From assembly GCA_039808985.1 (NCBI GenBank), contig JBDHUC010000027.1, positions 1-29,962 of the forward strand: DNA of 29,962 bases, in the 5' to 3' direction. Numbering within the stretch: the stretch's first letter is position 1; each line of letters starts with the position of its first letter. This document shows positions 1 to 7,846 of the stretch, in pieces. Under the pieces are notes generated by a model. It saw only the letters and a list, made by a program, of their open reading frames with translations. It was not told where the DNA came from and did not search any database. A program made the translations under genes and the position numbers. The stretch is from SXRF01 sp039808985. Lineage in GTDB: Bacteria; Pseudomonadota; Alphaproteobacteria; Rickettsiales; SXRF01.

Positions 1-223
1 CAAATGCGGAGTGGTTCTGGCATTATTATGTACGTTCATGCGGTTGTTCCTTTGCTGTGTGGGGTGGGCAAAACTCACATACAGCAAAACAATCGTGTGA
101 ACAACCTATTGAGATACGACATCTAGGCTCGTTCTACACGACCTGGTAGTTTTTCTACAAGAATTCTCCACAGGATTTCTTCACGATATTTTCCCATAAT
201 AGTTTTACATTTTTGGAGTTTGT
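1..223. other. Unassigned left edge, no supported gene
   Basis: No gene can be supported here. Two plus-strand frames are open from the window edge, one to a TAG at 124-126 and one to a TAG at 147-149. Neither peptide (about 41 and 48 residues, rich in Cys and Trp) resembles a tail protein I recognise. In the usual GTA order the tape-measure-like or minor tail gene g11 would end just before the DUF2460 gene, but nothing like its C-terminus is visible. A GGAG ribosome binding site lies just before the ATG at 224. Confidence 0.4.
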
Positions 224-826
224 ATGGCATTCACTGAAGTATGCTTTCCCACTGATATTGCCTATGGTTCATCAGGTGGGCCGGAATATTCAACCGATAT
301 AGTTGTTACCCATGGCGGATATGAACAGCGTAATATAAATTGGGGGCAGGCACGCGCCAAGTACAACGTAGCTCACGGAATTAAAACCCAGGAGCAACTG
401 GATGCTCTCATAGCCTTTTTTCGCGCGCGTAAGGGGAGGGCTAATGGCTTCAGATTCAAAGACTGGAGCGATTATAAAGCAACTGCACAGCTCATTGGAA
501 CCGGCAATGGAACTAACAAAGTTTTTCAGTTGGTAAAATCATATGAAAGTGGCAGCGTATATGAAACACGAGTTATAAATAAGCCGGTTGCAGGAAGTAT
601 TGCGGCTTATATAAACTCAGTTTTGCAGCCGGTATCGTCATATACACTGGATACAACAAGTGGAATATTAACTTTTAACACTGCCCCCGCAAATGCATCT
701 TTAGTTACAGCAGATTTTGAATTTGATGTTCCGGTGCGTTTCGATACCGATCGTTTATCTGCAATCCTTGATTCCTATGGTGTTAGTAGCTGGAACGATA
801 TTCCATTAGTAGAAATCCGCGTTTAA
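224..826 (+). CDS. GTA/phage distal tail protein, DUF2460 family (GTA gp12-like)
   Basis: This 200-aa protein matches the DUF2460 (TIGR02217) family, the GTA gp12 distal tail protein that joins the tail tube to the baseplate hub. Seen directly: the N-terminal pattern FPTDIAYGSSGGPEYSTDIV, the middle RFKDWSDYKA and the C-terminal DVPVRFDTDRL, all typical of the family at its usual length of about 200 residues. A GGAG motif about six bases before ATG 224 supports the start. It lies 17 bases before the hub gene, in the same relative position as g12 before g13 in Rhodobacter capsulatus GTA. It has no signal peptide or membrane segment, as expected for a virion structural protein. It could belong to a prophage rather than a true GTA; the family alone does not separate the two. 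Confidence 0.9.
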   Translation: MAFTEVCFPTDIAYGSSGGPEYSTDIVVTHGGYEQRNINWGQARAKYNVAHGIKTQEQLDALIAFFRARKGRANGFRFKDWSDYKATAQLIGTGNGTNKVFQLVKSYESGSVYETRVINKPVAGSIAAYINSVLQPVSSYTLDTTSGILTFNTAPANASLVTADFEFDVPVRFDTDRLSAILDSYGVSSWNDIPLVEIRV

Positions 827-843
827 CTTAACCAGAGGTAACA

Positions 844-1695
844 ATGAAGACAATAACAGCAGGGCTTGCTGCGCATTTGGCAGGAGAAGTAACAACCCTT
901 TCCAATTGCTGGAAACTCACGCGTACGGATGGGGTAATACTTGGTTTCACAGATCATGATAATGACCTGGTGATAGATACGGTATCCTATAAAGCAGCCA
1001 GCGGTTTTACGCCAAGTGCCATACAGAATACGTCATCGCTCAGTGTCGATAATCTTGATGTTGAAGGCTTGCTCACCAGTGGAAATATAACCGAAGAAGA
1101 TATTATGGCAGGGCGCTATGATTTTGCTGAAATAGAAATTTTTTTGGTTAATTATAATGACATAAGCCAAGGTAAATTGAGGCTGCGCCGTGGCTGGCTC
1201 GGCGAGGTTTCCATGGTGAAACAACAATTCATTGCAGAAGTCAGAGGTCTTACACAACGCCTTTCTCAAGTAATCGGGGAATTATATTCGCCTTCATGTC
1301 GCGCAAGCTTCGCTGATTCACGCTGTACAATAAATCCATCACTTTATACTGTGAGTGGTAGCGTAAGCAGCGCTATATCAAACCTGGAATTTAAAGATAG
1401 CAGCAGAACAGAGGCGGGTGGGCTTTATAATTTTGGAAAGATAACTTTTACCAGCGGCGCAAATAATGGTCTGAGTATGGAAGTTAAGGAATTCATTAAT
1501 GGTGGCCATATAATTTTAGTGTTACCAATGCCGTATAATATTGCTGCCGGAGATAACTATAATATGACCCAAGGTTGTGATAAAACCCTGTCAACATGTG
1601 CAAACCAGTATAACAACGTATATAATTTCAGGGGGGAGCCACATGTCCCGGGTTTGGACAGTATGCTGGAAACCGCCGGAACCCGTAGTAAATAA
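844..1695 (+). CDS. GTA/phage tail hub protein, DUF2163 with four-Cys C-terminal domain (GTA gp13-like)
   Basis: This 283-aa protein belongs to the DUF2163/TIGR02218 family, equivalent to GTA gp13, the baseplate hub. The N-terminal half carries the family signatures WKLTRTDG, GFTDHDNDL and LDVEGLL. The C-terminal part (from about residue 145) is the phage_BR0599-like domain, with conserved Cys152, Cys161, Cys245 and Cys252 and the ending FRGEPHVPGLD. In this family and in lambda gpL, four C-terminal cysteines are thought to hold an iron-sulfur cluster; the four residues here fit that, but cluster binding is inferred. An AGAGG-type site (ccagaggtaaca) precedes ATG 844. The gene follows the distal tail gene closely and is itself followed by a strong hairpin, so transcription may be cut or reduced before the peptidase and megatron genes. 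Confidence 0.9.
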   Translation: MKTITAGLAAHLAGEVTTLSNCWKLTRTDGVILGFTDHDNDLVIDTVSYKAASGFTPSAIQNTSSLSVDNLDVEGLLTSGNITEEDIMAGRYDFAEIEIFLVNYNDISQGKLRLRRGWLGEVSMVKQQFIAEVRGLTQRLSQVIGELYSPSCRASFADSRCTINPSLYTVSGSVSSAISNLEFKDSSRTEAGGLYNFGKITFTSGANNGLSMEVKEFINGGHIILVLPMPYNIAAGDNYNMTQGCDKTLSTCANQYNNVYNFRGEPHVPGLDSMLETAGTRSK

Positions 1696-1697
1696 TT

Positions 1698-1738
1698 ATA
1701 GTCATAATGTATAAAAATTATACATTATGACTATTTTT
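1698..1738 (+). terminator. AT-rich 17-bp perfect hairpin with T-run, terminator-like
   Basis: Bases 1698-1714 pair perfectly with 1718-1734 (ATAGTCATAATGTATAA and its complement) around a 3-base loop, followed by a run of T to 1738. It starts three bases after the hub stop codon. The form fits a Rho-independent terminator, but the stem is mostly A/T, so its strength is uncertain. With an A-run only inside the loop, reverse-strand termination is less likely. Confidence 0.6.
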
Positions 1739-1802
1739 CTGCTTACGCTTATGCCCGGTTAATGCTATTAAGATAATATATAAACTATTAAGAGGAATAA
1801 AT

Positions 1803-2000
1803 ATGCAGGTAATAAGGAATTTTTTTACTGGCATATTTTCCGTGTTGAAAATTACCAGCTCACCGTTACTTTACAGATATCCTTATAGGAATTCTGCTGA
1901 AGGGCTCCGTAAGGATTGGTTATGTATCGGTCGTGATATTAAAACAATAATCGGCAAATTAGAAGAAAGCAGCGATGGAAATAGAAGAGAACAGAAATAA
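1803..2000 (+). CDS. Small hypothetical protein, 65 aa
   Basis: I do not recognise this 65-aa product. It is preceded by a good ribosome binding site (aagaggaataaat before ATG 1803). Its end overlaps the start of the DUF2335 gene by 26 bases, a typical sign of translational coupling. The N-terminal third is hydrophobic and aromatic (NFFTGIFSVLKITSSPLLYR), amphipathic rather than a clear membrane span. The rest is charged, with SAEGLRKDWLCIGRDIK in the middle. The strong start signal and the overlap argue that it is real and acts together with the DUF2335 protein. The pair sits inside the tail-tip block between genes that are normally adjacent, so they look like an insertion. A weak promoter could lie at about 1749-1777 (TTATGC, 17 bp, GATAAT). 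Confidence 0.55.
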   Translation: MQVIRNFFTGIFSVLKITSSPLLYRYPYRNSAEGLRKDWLCIGRDIKTIIGKLEESSDGNRREQK

Positions 2001-2466
2001 CGATCAGAAAACCACTAAGGCTGGCGGCCACTATAACCGCGGAAATCGCGATCGCATGCAGAACCGCACAGTGGAAATGCTCCCGCATCCTGAAGTTCTG
2101 GAAAGTTACAATTATGTCGTGGATGGATCGGCTAAAATGATCCTGACAATGTTTGAGATGGAACAAAAACACAGGCATGAATGGGAAACGCAAGCCCTTA
2201 AAATCCATAGCACATCTTCTTTAGTTGGACAGATACTTGGATTTTTTATTGCTGTGGCAGTGTTTGTGTCTGCAACTATCATAGGAATGTATGGGAATTC
2301 AACCATAGCTGCAAGCATCTGGGTGTTTGGCATGGCTATTATAGTTATGGCAGGACTAGTCTGGGCTTATGCAAAAAGTATGGGGCAGCGTCCACTTTTT
2401 GCCCGTCCTACAATGCGTGCCCATTTCAGGCCACAAAAAGATAAAGATACCTCAGAACAGGAATAA
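1975..2466 (+). CDS. DUF2335 predicted membrane protein
   Basis: This 163-aa protein fits the DUF2335 family of small predicted membrane proteins of unknown function, often found in accessory regions. The family signature is visible: LPHPEVLESYNYVVDGSAK, then an amphipathic stretch ending EMEQKHRHEWE at residues 60-71, then two membrane segments at about 84-104 and 110-132. The N-terminus (about 35 residues) and C-terminus are hydrophilic and charged, so both tails probably face the cytoplasm. The start at 1975 overlaps the preceding small gene; the ribosome binding site is weak (agaagaaagcagcg), consistent with coupling. It has no known role in GTA or tail assembly. A membrane or holin-like helper is conceivable but unsupported. 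Confidence 0.75.
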   Translation: MEIEENRNNDQKTTKAGGHYNRGNRDRMQNRTVEMLPHPEVLESYNYVVDGSAKMILTMFEMEQKHRHEWETQALKIHSTSSLVGQILGFFIAVAVFVSATIIGMYGNSTIAASIWVFGMAIIVMAGLVWAYAKSMGQRPLFARPTMRAHFRPQKDKDTSEQE

Positions 2467-2482
2467 TAAATAAATTTAATTT

Positions 2483-2914
2483 ATGGAAAATAACATAGCG
2501 CATACAGCGCGTGGCTGGATAGGTACGCGCTTTCACCATCAGGGGCGATTAAAAAAATCATATAATCATAGTGGTGGAGTTGACTGTCTTGGATTGCTTA
2601 TAGGGGTGGCTAAGGAACTTAATCTTCCATATTCCAGGTATGATGAAAATAATTATTCTCATTACCCTGATACAGACAGGCTAAGGAATCGCCTCGCATC
2701 TGTAATGCAGGAAATAGATATAAATAATATTTTATCCGGAGATATATTATTGCTAAATATCGACGGAAATCCACAGCATCTGGCAATTGCTGGGGAAATA
2801 TCAGGCGAGCTTACCATGATTCATGCCTATGCGCCTGCCAGACAAGTGGTTGAGCATTTAATTGATGATTTATGGCGTTCGCGTATCGTTGCCATATACA
2901 GAACTTGGGCATAA
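2483..2914 (+). CDS. NlpC/P60 cell-wall peptidase of tail tip (GTA gp14-like)
   Basis: This 143-aa protein is an NlpC/P60 cysteine peptidase of the phage/GTA type (TIGR02219). It would cut peptide cross-links in peptidoglycan during particle entry. The catalytic Cys35 lies in GGVDCLGLL, the catalytic His99 in NPQHLAIAG, and a third polar residue (His114, in MIHAYAPAR) follows at the usual distance. The length matches the family. It has no signal peptide, as expected if it is carried in the particle. Order relative to the megatron gene (29 bases downstream) is as in R. capsulatus GTA g14-g15, but here the DUF2335 pair separates it from the hub gene. No strong ribosome binding site precedes ATG 2483, so it may depend on readthrough or coupling from the inserted genes. 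Confidence 0.9.
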   Translation: MENNIAHTARGWIGTRFHHQGRLKKSYNHSGGVDCLGLLIGVAKELNLPYSRYDENNYSHYPDTDRLRNRLASVMQEIDINNILSGDILLLNIDGNPQHLAIAGEISGELTMIHAYAPARQVVEHLIDDLWRSRIVAIYRTWA

Positions 2915-2943
2915 TTTATAATAACTATAATTTTAGAGGAAAA

Positions 2944-5900
2944 ATGGCATCAATCATATTGAGCGCTGCAGGTTCTGCAGTGGGCGGAGTTACCGGACTG
3001 CCTTTTGGCGCACGCATAGGCTCTCTGGTAGGGCGCATCGCTGGTGGAATTATTGATTCCAACCTCCGCAAAGGCGGCAAACTATCGCCAATACATGGCT
3101 CCCGTCTTGCAGATCTTGCTGTGCAAAGCTCAGCTTACGGAAAGATGATACCTATTGTCTATGGTATGGCGCGTATTGGCGGCAATATCATCTGGTCGCA
3201 ACCCATAAAGGAAACTATAACCACAACCACAAGTTCAGCAGGCGGCGGGGGCAAAGGTGGTGGCGGTAAGATAAGCCAAACATCAAGCTCATATAGCTAT
3301 TCAGTAACCATAGCTATAGCTGTATGTGAGGGTGAGGTCAGCGATATAGTCCGCATCTGGGCGGATGCTAAGCAGTTGGATACATCGCAATATACATTGC
3401 GTATTTATAAAGGGGATGAAACCCAGCTTCCGGATTCATTGATTCAATCAATTGAAGGGATTAATCAAACCCCGGCATATAGAGGGATTGCCTATGTAGT
3501 TTTTGAAGATTTCCCTCTTGCAGATTATGGAAACCGCATACCTAATTTCTCTTTTGAAGTAAAAAAGAAAACTTTATATGCCGATTATAATAATCAGACC
3601 GTTGAGGAAATGATAAGCGGTGTCGTTATGATACCCGCCGCTGGTGAATTTGTTTATGATACCCAAATTGAAACCAAGATTCCCGGCGCACAAATAGGAG
3701 TTGACTGGGTGCAACAGGGCAGCCAGCGCCCTGTGAATATGCATAACGCTAATGGTATAGCTAATTCGCTGCTCTCCCTTGACCAGCTAAAAGATACATG
3801 CCCGAACCTGGGCTGGATTTCAGTTACAGTTGCATGGTTTGGCGATAATATGGATATAGCAACCTGTAACATTAAACCTGGTGTGGAATATAATGAGGGA
3901 GCTACTACCAGTCCCGGAGTATGGTCTGTTGCAGGATATGACCGCCAGTCAGCAAGGCTTATAACTCAAATAAACGCAGCTCCGCAATATGGCGGGACGC
4001 CAGATGATGCAAGTATATTGCGCTATCTTGATGAACTTAAAAACCACGGTTATAAAATCGTTTTTTACCCAATTTTATTTATGGATGTGGCTGGTAAGCC
4101 ATGGCGCGGTAATCTAACCGGGAATACATCGGCAGTTCATAGCTTTTTTACTAAGGCTTATGGCTATAATGATTTTATAAATCACTATGCTGATCTGGTA
4201 AAAACCAAAGTTGACGCATTTATCATCGGCTCTGAATTTAAAGGCCTTACCAAGCTTACTGATACGCCGGGAAACTATCCTGCAGTAAATGAGTTTGTGA
4301 ACCTTGCGGCAACCGTAAAATCAAATGTGGGAAGCTCAGTAAAAGTAACATATGCGGCAGACTGGTCTGAATACCACCATACTGATGGGGGCTGGTATCA
4401 TATGGACCCACTCTGGGCATCAAGTAACATAGATTTCATAGGCATTGATGCTTATTTCCCGCTGACTGACAGCAATTCCCAAATTTATGATATTGATGAA
4501 ATAAAAGCAGGATGGACGTCAGGAGAAGGTTATGATTGGTATTACAGCGATATTGGGCGCACTTCTAAATTAAATTTATCGCCGCAATATGCCTGGAAAA
4601 ATTTATCATGGTTCTGGAATAATACGCATGTGAACCCAGGAGGTGCGGCTACAGCATGGACGCCGCAGCTTAAGAAAATATGGTTTACTGAATATGGGTT
4701 TCCAAGTGTGGATTGTGCCACAAATCAGCCAAATGTCTTTTTTGATCCAAGTACCAGTAGCAGCGCCCTGCCATATTATTCACGAGGGCGTGTTGATATG
4801 CGGGCGCAACGTGCCGGTATAGCGGCTACCGAGGCCCAGTGGAGTGGTTCAGCGATGGTGGAACATATTTTTGCATGGGCATGGGATGCACGTCCATTTC
4901 CTTATTGGCCAGATCTTACCGGCGTATGGAATGATGGCGAGGTATGGAAAACCGGGCATTGGCTACAGGGAAAATTAGGAATATCCAACCTTGCGGCAAT
5001 AGTACTTGATCTTGCTAAAAGGTCCGGTCTGGAAGCCATGGATATTGATGTAAGCCGGATAAGTGAAGTATTGGAAGGGTATGTTATAAACAGCCAGCAG
5101 ACCATAAAAGATGCCATACAGATATTACGCTCGGCATATTTCTTTGATACGGTGGAAAGCGATAATATATTACACTGCATACCGCGTGGCGGTGATATAG
5201 CTATGGCAATTGATGAAATTGACCTTGTACCTGCTCCTTCAAAAAATAATTTAAGGGATGAGATTTGTAAAATTACCCGTACACAGGAAATTGAGCTGCC
5301 AAAACATATAAATGTGGTTTATCTTAACCGAATTGCCAATTATCAGGCATCGACCCAATATTCGCAGCGGGAAATTACCAGCAGCCGGGAAGTGGAAACA
5401 CTCGATTTTCCATTGGTAATTTCCGATCAGATAGCAAAAAATATAGCCGATATTACCTTGTTTTCCGATTGGATGGGGAGAACCAGCTATAATTTTGACC
5501 TGCCGATAAAATATGCCCAGCTTGATCCTTCCGATGTGATTACCCTTAATATTAATTCTATCTCTCATCGTGTGCGTATAACTTCGACCTATATTGGCGC
5601 GCCGGGAATAGTAAGGGTTAACGCTATTGCAGAAGACGTATCAGTTTATGATTTTTATAATACAGCAGGCGCAACTCAGGCAAATCCGCTGAAAGAAAAT
5701 AATGGTGTTCCACTTACCAGGCTTGAGTTGCTTGACCTACCGGTTTTTCCTTCTGACGACATTGATAAACCAGTATTACGAAGCGCAGCTACAGGCTATT
5801 CTGGTAGTTGGGGAGGCGCAGCTATTTATCGCTCTGATGACAATGGCGATAACTATTCCTATTTTTATTCAATAAATAACCCGGCCTGCATAGGTGCATC

Positions 5901-6633
5901 TTTTAATATCCTGTCTAGTGCGCCATCTGTGGTATTTGATGAGAAAAATACTGTGACTGTAATACTGGTAGGTAACCGGCAATTACAAAGTGTGACAGAG
6001 CTTGCAGTGCTAAATGGTGCTAATGCTGCCCTGCTTGGTGATGAAATAATCCAATTTAAGACTGCAACCCTGATAAGTGATGGACAGTATACATTAAGTG
6101 GGCTGCTGCGTGGAAGGCTGGGGACAGAGTGGGCAATTGACAGCCATATATCCGGCGAGCGTTTTGTATTGCTTGATGGAGCACTCGAAAAACAAATAAT
6201 AGCCAGTAATATAATTGGCCTTATGCGTAAATATAAGCCTGTGACTATTGGCAGCAGCCTTGCTTCGGTAAGCGCCCAGGACTTTAGTTATAAAGCTGTT
6301 GCCTTAAAGCCATATAGCCCGGTTCATATAACCGGTGTGCGCGATGGAAGCGGTAATTTAACTATAAATTGGGTGCGCCGTACGCGTAGCGGCGGTGATT
6401 GGCGGGATTTTGTAGATGTGCCCCTTAATGAAGCCTCTGAAATTTATGACGTTGAGATCATGAACGGAAGTAACGTTATCCGCAGTTTTACCGGGCTTTC
6501 CAGCCCTTCTGCTGTTTATAGCCCTGCACAACAAACATTGGATTTTGGTGGGTTGCAGGCAAATGTAAGCGTAAAAATATACCAGATTTCAGCTCAGCTA
6601 GGCAGGGGGTACGCTGGTCTGGCAAGTATATGA
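2944..6633 (+). CDS. GTA megatron: tail fibre/baseplate protein with TIM-barrel-like domain (GTA gp15-like)
   Basis: This 1229-aa protein is the GTA gp15-like megatron of the tail tip. The start is ATG 2944, preceded by AGAGGA; it gives MASIILSAAGSAVGG, the usual family start, whereas the open frame upstream overlaps the peptidase gene. Visible in order: a hydrophobic, Gly-rich N-terminus; a Gly/Ser linker at about 97-111; a TIM-barrel-like glycosidase domain (GTA_TIM, PF13547) around residues 290-640; then a phage-tail-3 type domain starting near 690 (about DVSRISEVLEGYVI); then beta-rich C-terminal repeats. Glu431 in IGSEFKGL and Glu583 in WFTEYGF sit where acid/base and nucleophile glutamates of such barrels lie, suggesting a working hydrolase. 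With the peptidase it would help open the recipient cell wall. It is the last gene of the block, and nothing suggests truncation. Confidence 0.9.
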   Translation: MASIILSAAGSAVGGVTGLPFGARIGSLVGRIAGGIIDSNLRKGGKLSPIHGSRLADLAVQSSAYGKMIPIVYGMARIGGNIIWSQPIKETITTTTSSAGGGGKGGGGKISQTSSSYSYSVTIAIAVCEGEVSDIVRIWADAKQLDTSQYTLRIYKGDETQLPDSLIQSIEGINQTPAYRGIAYVVFEDFPLADYGNRIPNFSFEVKKKTLYADYNNQTVEEMISGVVMIPAAGEFVYDTQIETKIPGAQIGVDWVQQGSQRPVNMHNANGIANSLLSLDQLKDTCPNLGWISVTVAWFGDNMDIATCNIKPGVEYNEGATTSPGVWSVAGYDRQSARLITQINAAPQYGGTPDDASILRYLDELKNHGYKIVFYPILFMDVAGKPWRGNLTGNTSAVHSFFTKAYGYNDFINHYADLVKTKVDAFIIGSEFKGLTKLTDTPGNYPAVNEFVNLAATVKSNVGSSVKVTYAADWSEYHHTDGGWYHMDPLWASSNIDFIGIDAYFPLTDSNSQIYDIDEIKAGWTSGEGYDWYYSDIGRTSKLNLSPQYAWKNLSWFWNNTHVNPGGAATAWTPQLKKIWFTEYGFPSVDCATNQPNVFFDPSTSSSALPYYSRGRVDMRAQRAGIAATEAQWSGSAMVEHIFAWAWDARPFPYWPDLTGVWNDGEVWKTGHWLQGKLGISNLAAIVLDLAKRSGLEAMDIDVSRISEVLEGYVINSQQTIKDAIQILRSAYFFDTVESDNILHCIPRGGDIAMAIDEIDLVPAPSKNNLRDEICKITRTQEIELPKHINVVYLNRIANYQASTQYSQREITSSREVETLDFPLVISDQIAKNIADITLFSDWMGRTSYNFDLPIKYAQLDPSDVITLNINSISHRVRITSTYIGAPGIVRVNAIAEDVSVYDFYNTAGATQANPLKENNGVPLTRLELLDLPVFPSDDIDKPVLRSAATGYSGSWGGAAIYRSDDNGDNYSYFYSINNPACIGASFNILSSAPSVVFDEKNTVTVILVGNRQLQSVTELAVLNGANAALLGDEIIQFKTATLISDGQYTLSGLLRGRLGTEWAIDSHISGERFVLLDGALEKQIIASNIIGLMRKYKPVTIGSSLASVSAQDFSYKAVALKPYSPVHITGVRDGSGNLTINWVRRTRSGGDWRDFVDVPLNEASEIYDVEIMNGSNVIRSFTGLSSPSAVYSPAQQTLDFGGLQANVSVKIYQISAQLGRGYAGLASI

Positions 6634-6640
6634 GCTTTTC

Positions 6641-6668
6641 TTGACTGCTTGGCAGGATGTGATATTCC
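6641..6668 (+). promoter_or_regulatory. Possible sigma-70 promoter for the RND operon
   Basis: TTGACT at 6641-6646 and TATTCC at 6663-6668 are separated by 16 bp, in the short gap between the megatron stop and the adaptor start. The -35 is good and the -10 weak. No operator or regulator gene is visible nearby. Confidence 0.3.
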
Positions 6669-6698
6669 TAGCCGCCATAGTATAAATCAGGAGATTAT

Positions 6699-7844
6699 AT
6701 GGCGGTAAAGGTTGGTAAAAAAGCTGTTATTATAGTAATTTGCGCCGCTGCTGCTTATTACGTTTATAGTCATTTTTTCGGACATGGTGGCGGATACGGC
6801 CAGATGGGCGGTGCGCCCCCGGTAAGCGTGGCTGAAGTTGTTGAGCGTGAAATCCGCCAATGGAGCGAATTTTCAGGAAAATTAGTTGCTATTGACCAGG
6901 TGGATATAAAGCCACGCGTCACTGGCACTATAGAATCCATACATTTTTCCGATGGCGCTATAGTGAATAAGGGTGATTTGCTGTTTGTAATTGATCCACG
7001 CCCATATCAGGCGGCTTATCAGTCGGCAAGTTCGCAGTGGGTACTGGCGCATTCCGACCTTGAACGCGCCAAATCCCTTGTTGCATCAAAATCCATACCA
7101 CAGCGTGATTACGACCAGCGCAAGAATGCGGCGGCAGTTGCCAAGGCAGCTTATGTTAAAGCGGGCCTCGATCTGGAATATACCCATATAACATCCCCTA
7201 TTTCCGGACGTGCAAGCCGCGCGGAAGTGACTGTAGGCAACCTTGTAGAAGCAGGAATGGGGCAGGCCCCGCTGCTTACAACCATAGTTTCAAGCACCCC
7301 TATTTATGCTGATTTTGAGATTGATGAGGTAACTTTCCTTAAATATGCCAAAGCTGGTGTAACCTCTAATAAGGATGCGGAAACCATACCTGTGGTTCTG
7401 GAAATGGGAGGTTCAGAAAAAGAAGGACATGTTGAATCATTCGACAATCGTGTAAATAATGTTTCTGGTACAGTACGGGTGAGGGCGGTATTCGATAATG
7501 CCGATGGCATGCTTGTTCCAGGGCTTTTTGCCCGTATAAAAATGGGAAGCCCCGCCGCAGTTAAATCTATGCTTATAACCGACAGGGCTGTAGGAACTGA
7601 CCAGAGCAAAAAATTTGTAATTGTAGTCGGGGCTGAAAATAAAACCGAACGCCGCTATATCAAACTAGGCGGCATTGCTGATAATTTAAGGGTCGTTGAT
7701 GACGGGCTTAAGCCTGGCGAAAAAATAATTGTAAATGGCTTGCAACGTGTGATGATGCCTGGGCAGCCGGTAACGCCTGAAATGGTGCCTATGACACCTG
7801 AGCCGCCAGCCCCGGCAGCCTCAGCTCCTGAAGCCAAGGGATAA
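6699..7844 (+). CDS. RND efflux periplasmic adaptor subunit (AcrA/MexE-like)
   Basis: This 381-aa protein is the membrane fusion (adaptor) subunit of a tripartite RND efflux pump. It links the inner-membrane pump to an outer-membrane channel. An N-terminal membrane anchor spans about residues 8-25; no lipobox is seen, so it is anchored by this helix rather than by lipid. The order is the usual one: lipoyl half-motif (about 62-97, VDIKPRVTGTIESI and VIDPRPYQAAY), alpha-hairpin (about 98-160), second lipoyl half (SPISGRASRAEVTVGNLVEAG), beta-barrel (about 205-290) and membrane-proximal domain, then a Pro/Ala-rich tail. AGGAG at 6689-6693 supports ATG 6699. The pump gene starts 2 bases after its stop. 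Substrate cannot be read from sequence; HAE1 systems typically export hydrophobic drugs, dyes or detergents. Confidence 0.9.
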   Translation: MAVKVGKKAVIIVICAAAAYYVYSHFFGHGGGYGQMGGAPPVSVAEVVEREIRQWSEFSGKLVAIDQVDIKPRVTGTIESIHFSDGAIVNKGDLLFVIDPRPYQAAYQSASSQWVLAHSDLERAKSLVASKSIPQRDYDQRKNAAAVAKAAYVKAGLDLEYTHITSPISGRASRAEVTVGNLVEAGMGQAPLLTTIVSSTPIYADFEIDEVTFLKYAKAGVTSNKDAETIPVVLEMGGSEKEGHVESFDNRVNNVSGTVRVRAVFDNADGMLVPGLFARIKMGSPAAVKSMLITDRAVGTDQSKKFVIVVGAENKTERRYIKLGGIADNLRVVDDGLKPGEKIIVNGLQRVMMPGQPVTPEMVPMTPEPPAPAASAPEAKG

Positions 7845-7846
7845 TC

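Noticed and set aside
2872..2943. Longer N-terminus for the megatron protein
   Set aside because: The extension overlaps the end of the peptidase gene and has no ribosome binding site; ATG 2944 has AGAGGA and gives the family's usual start.
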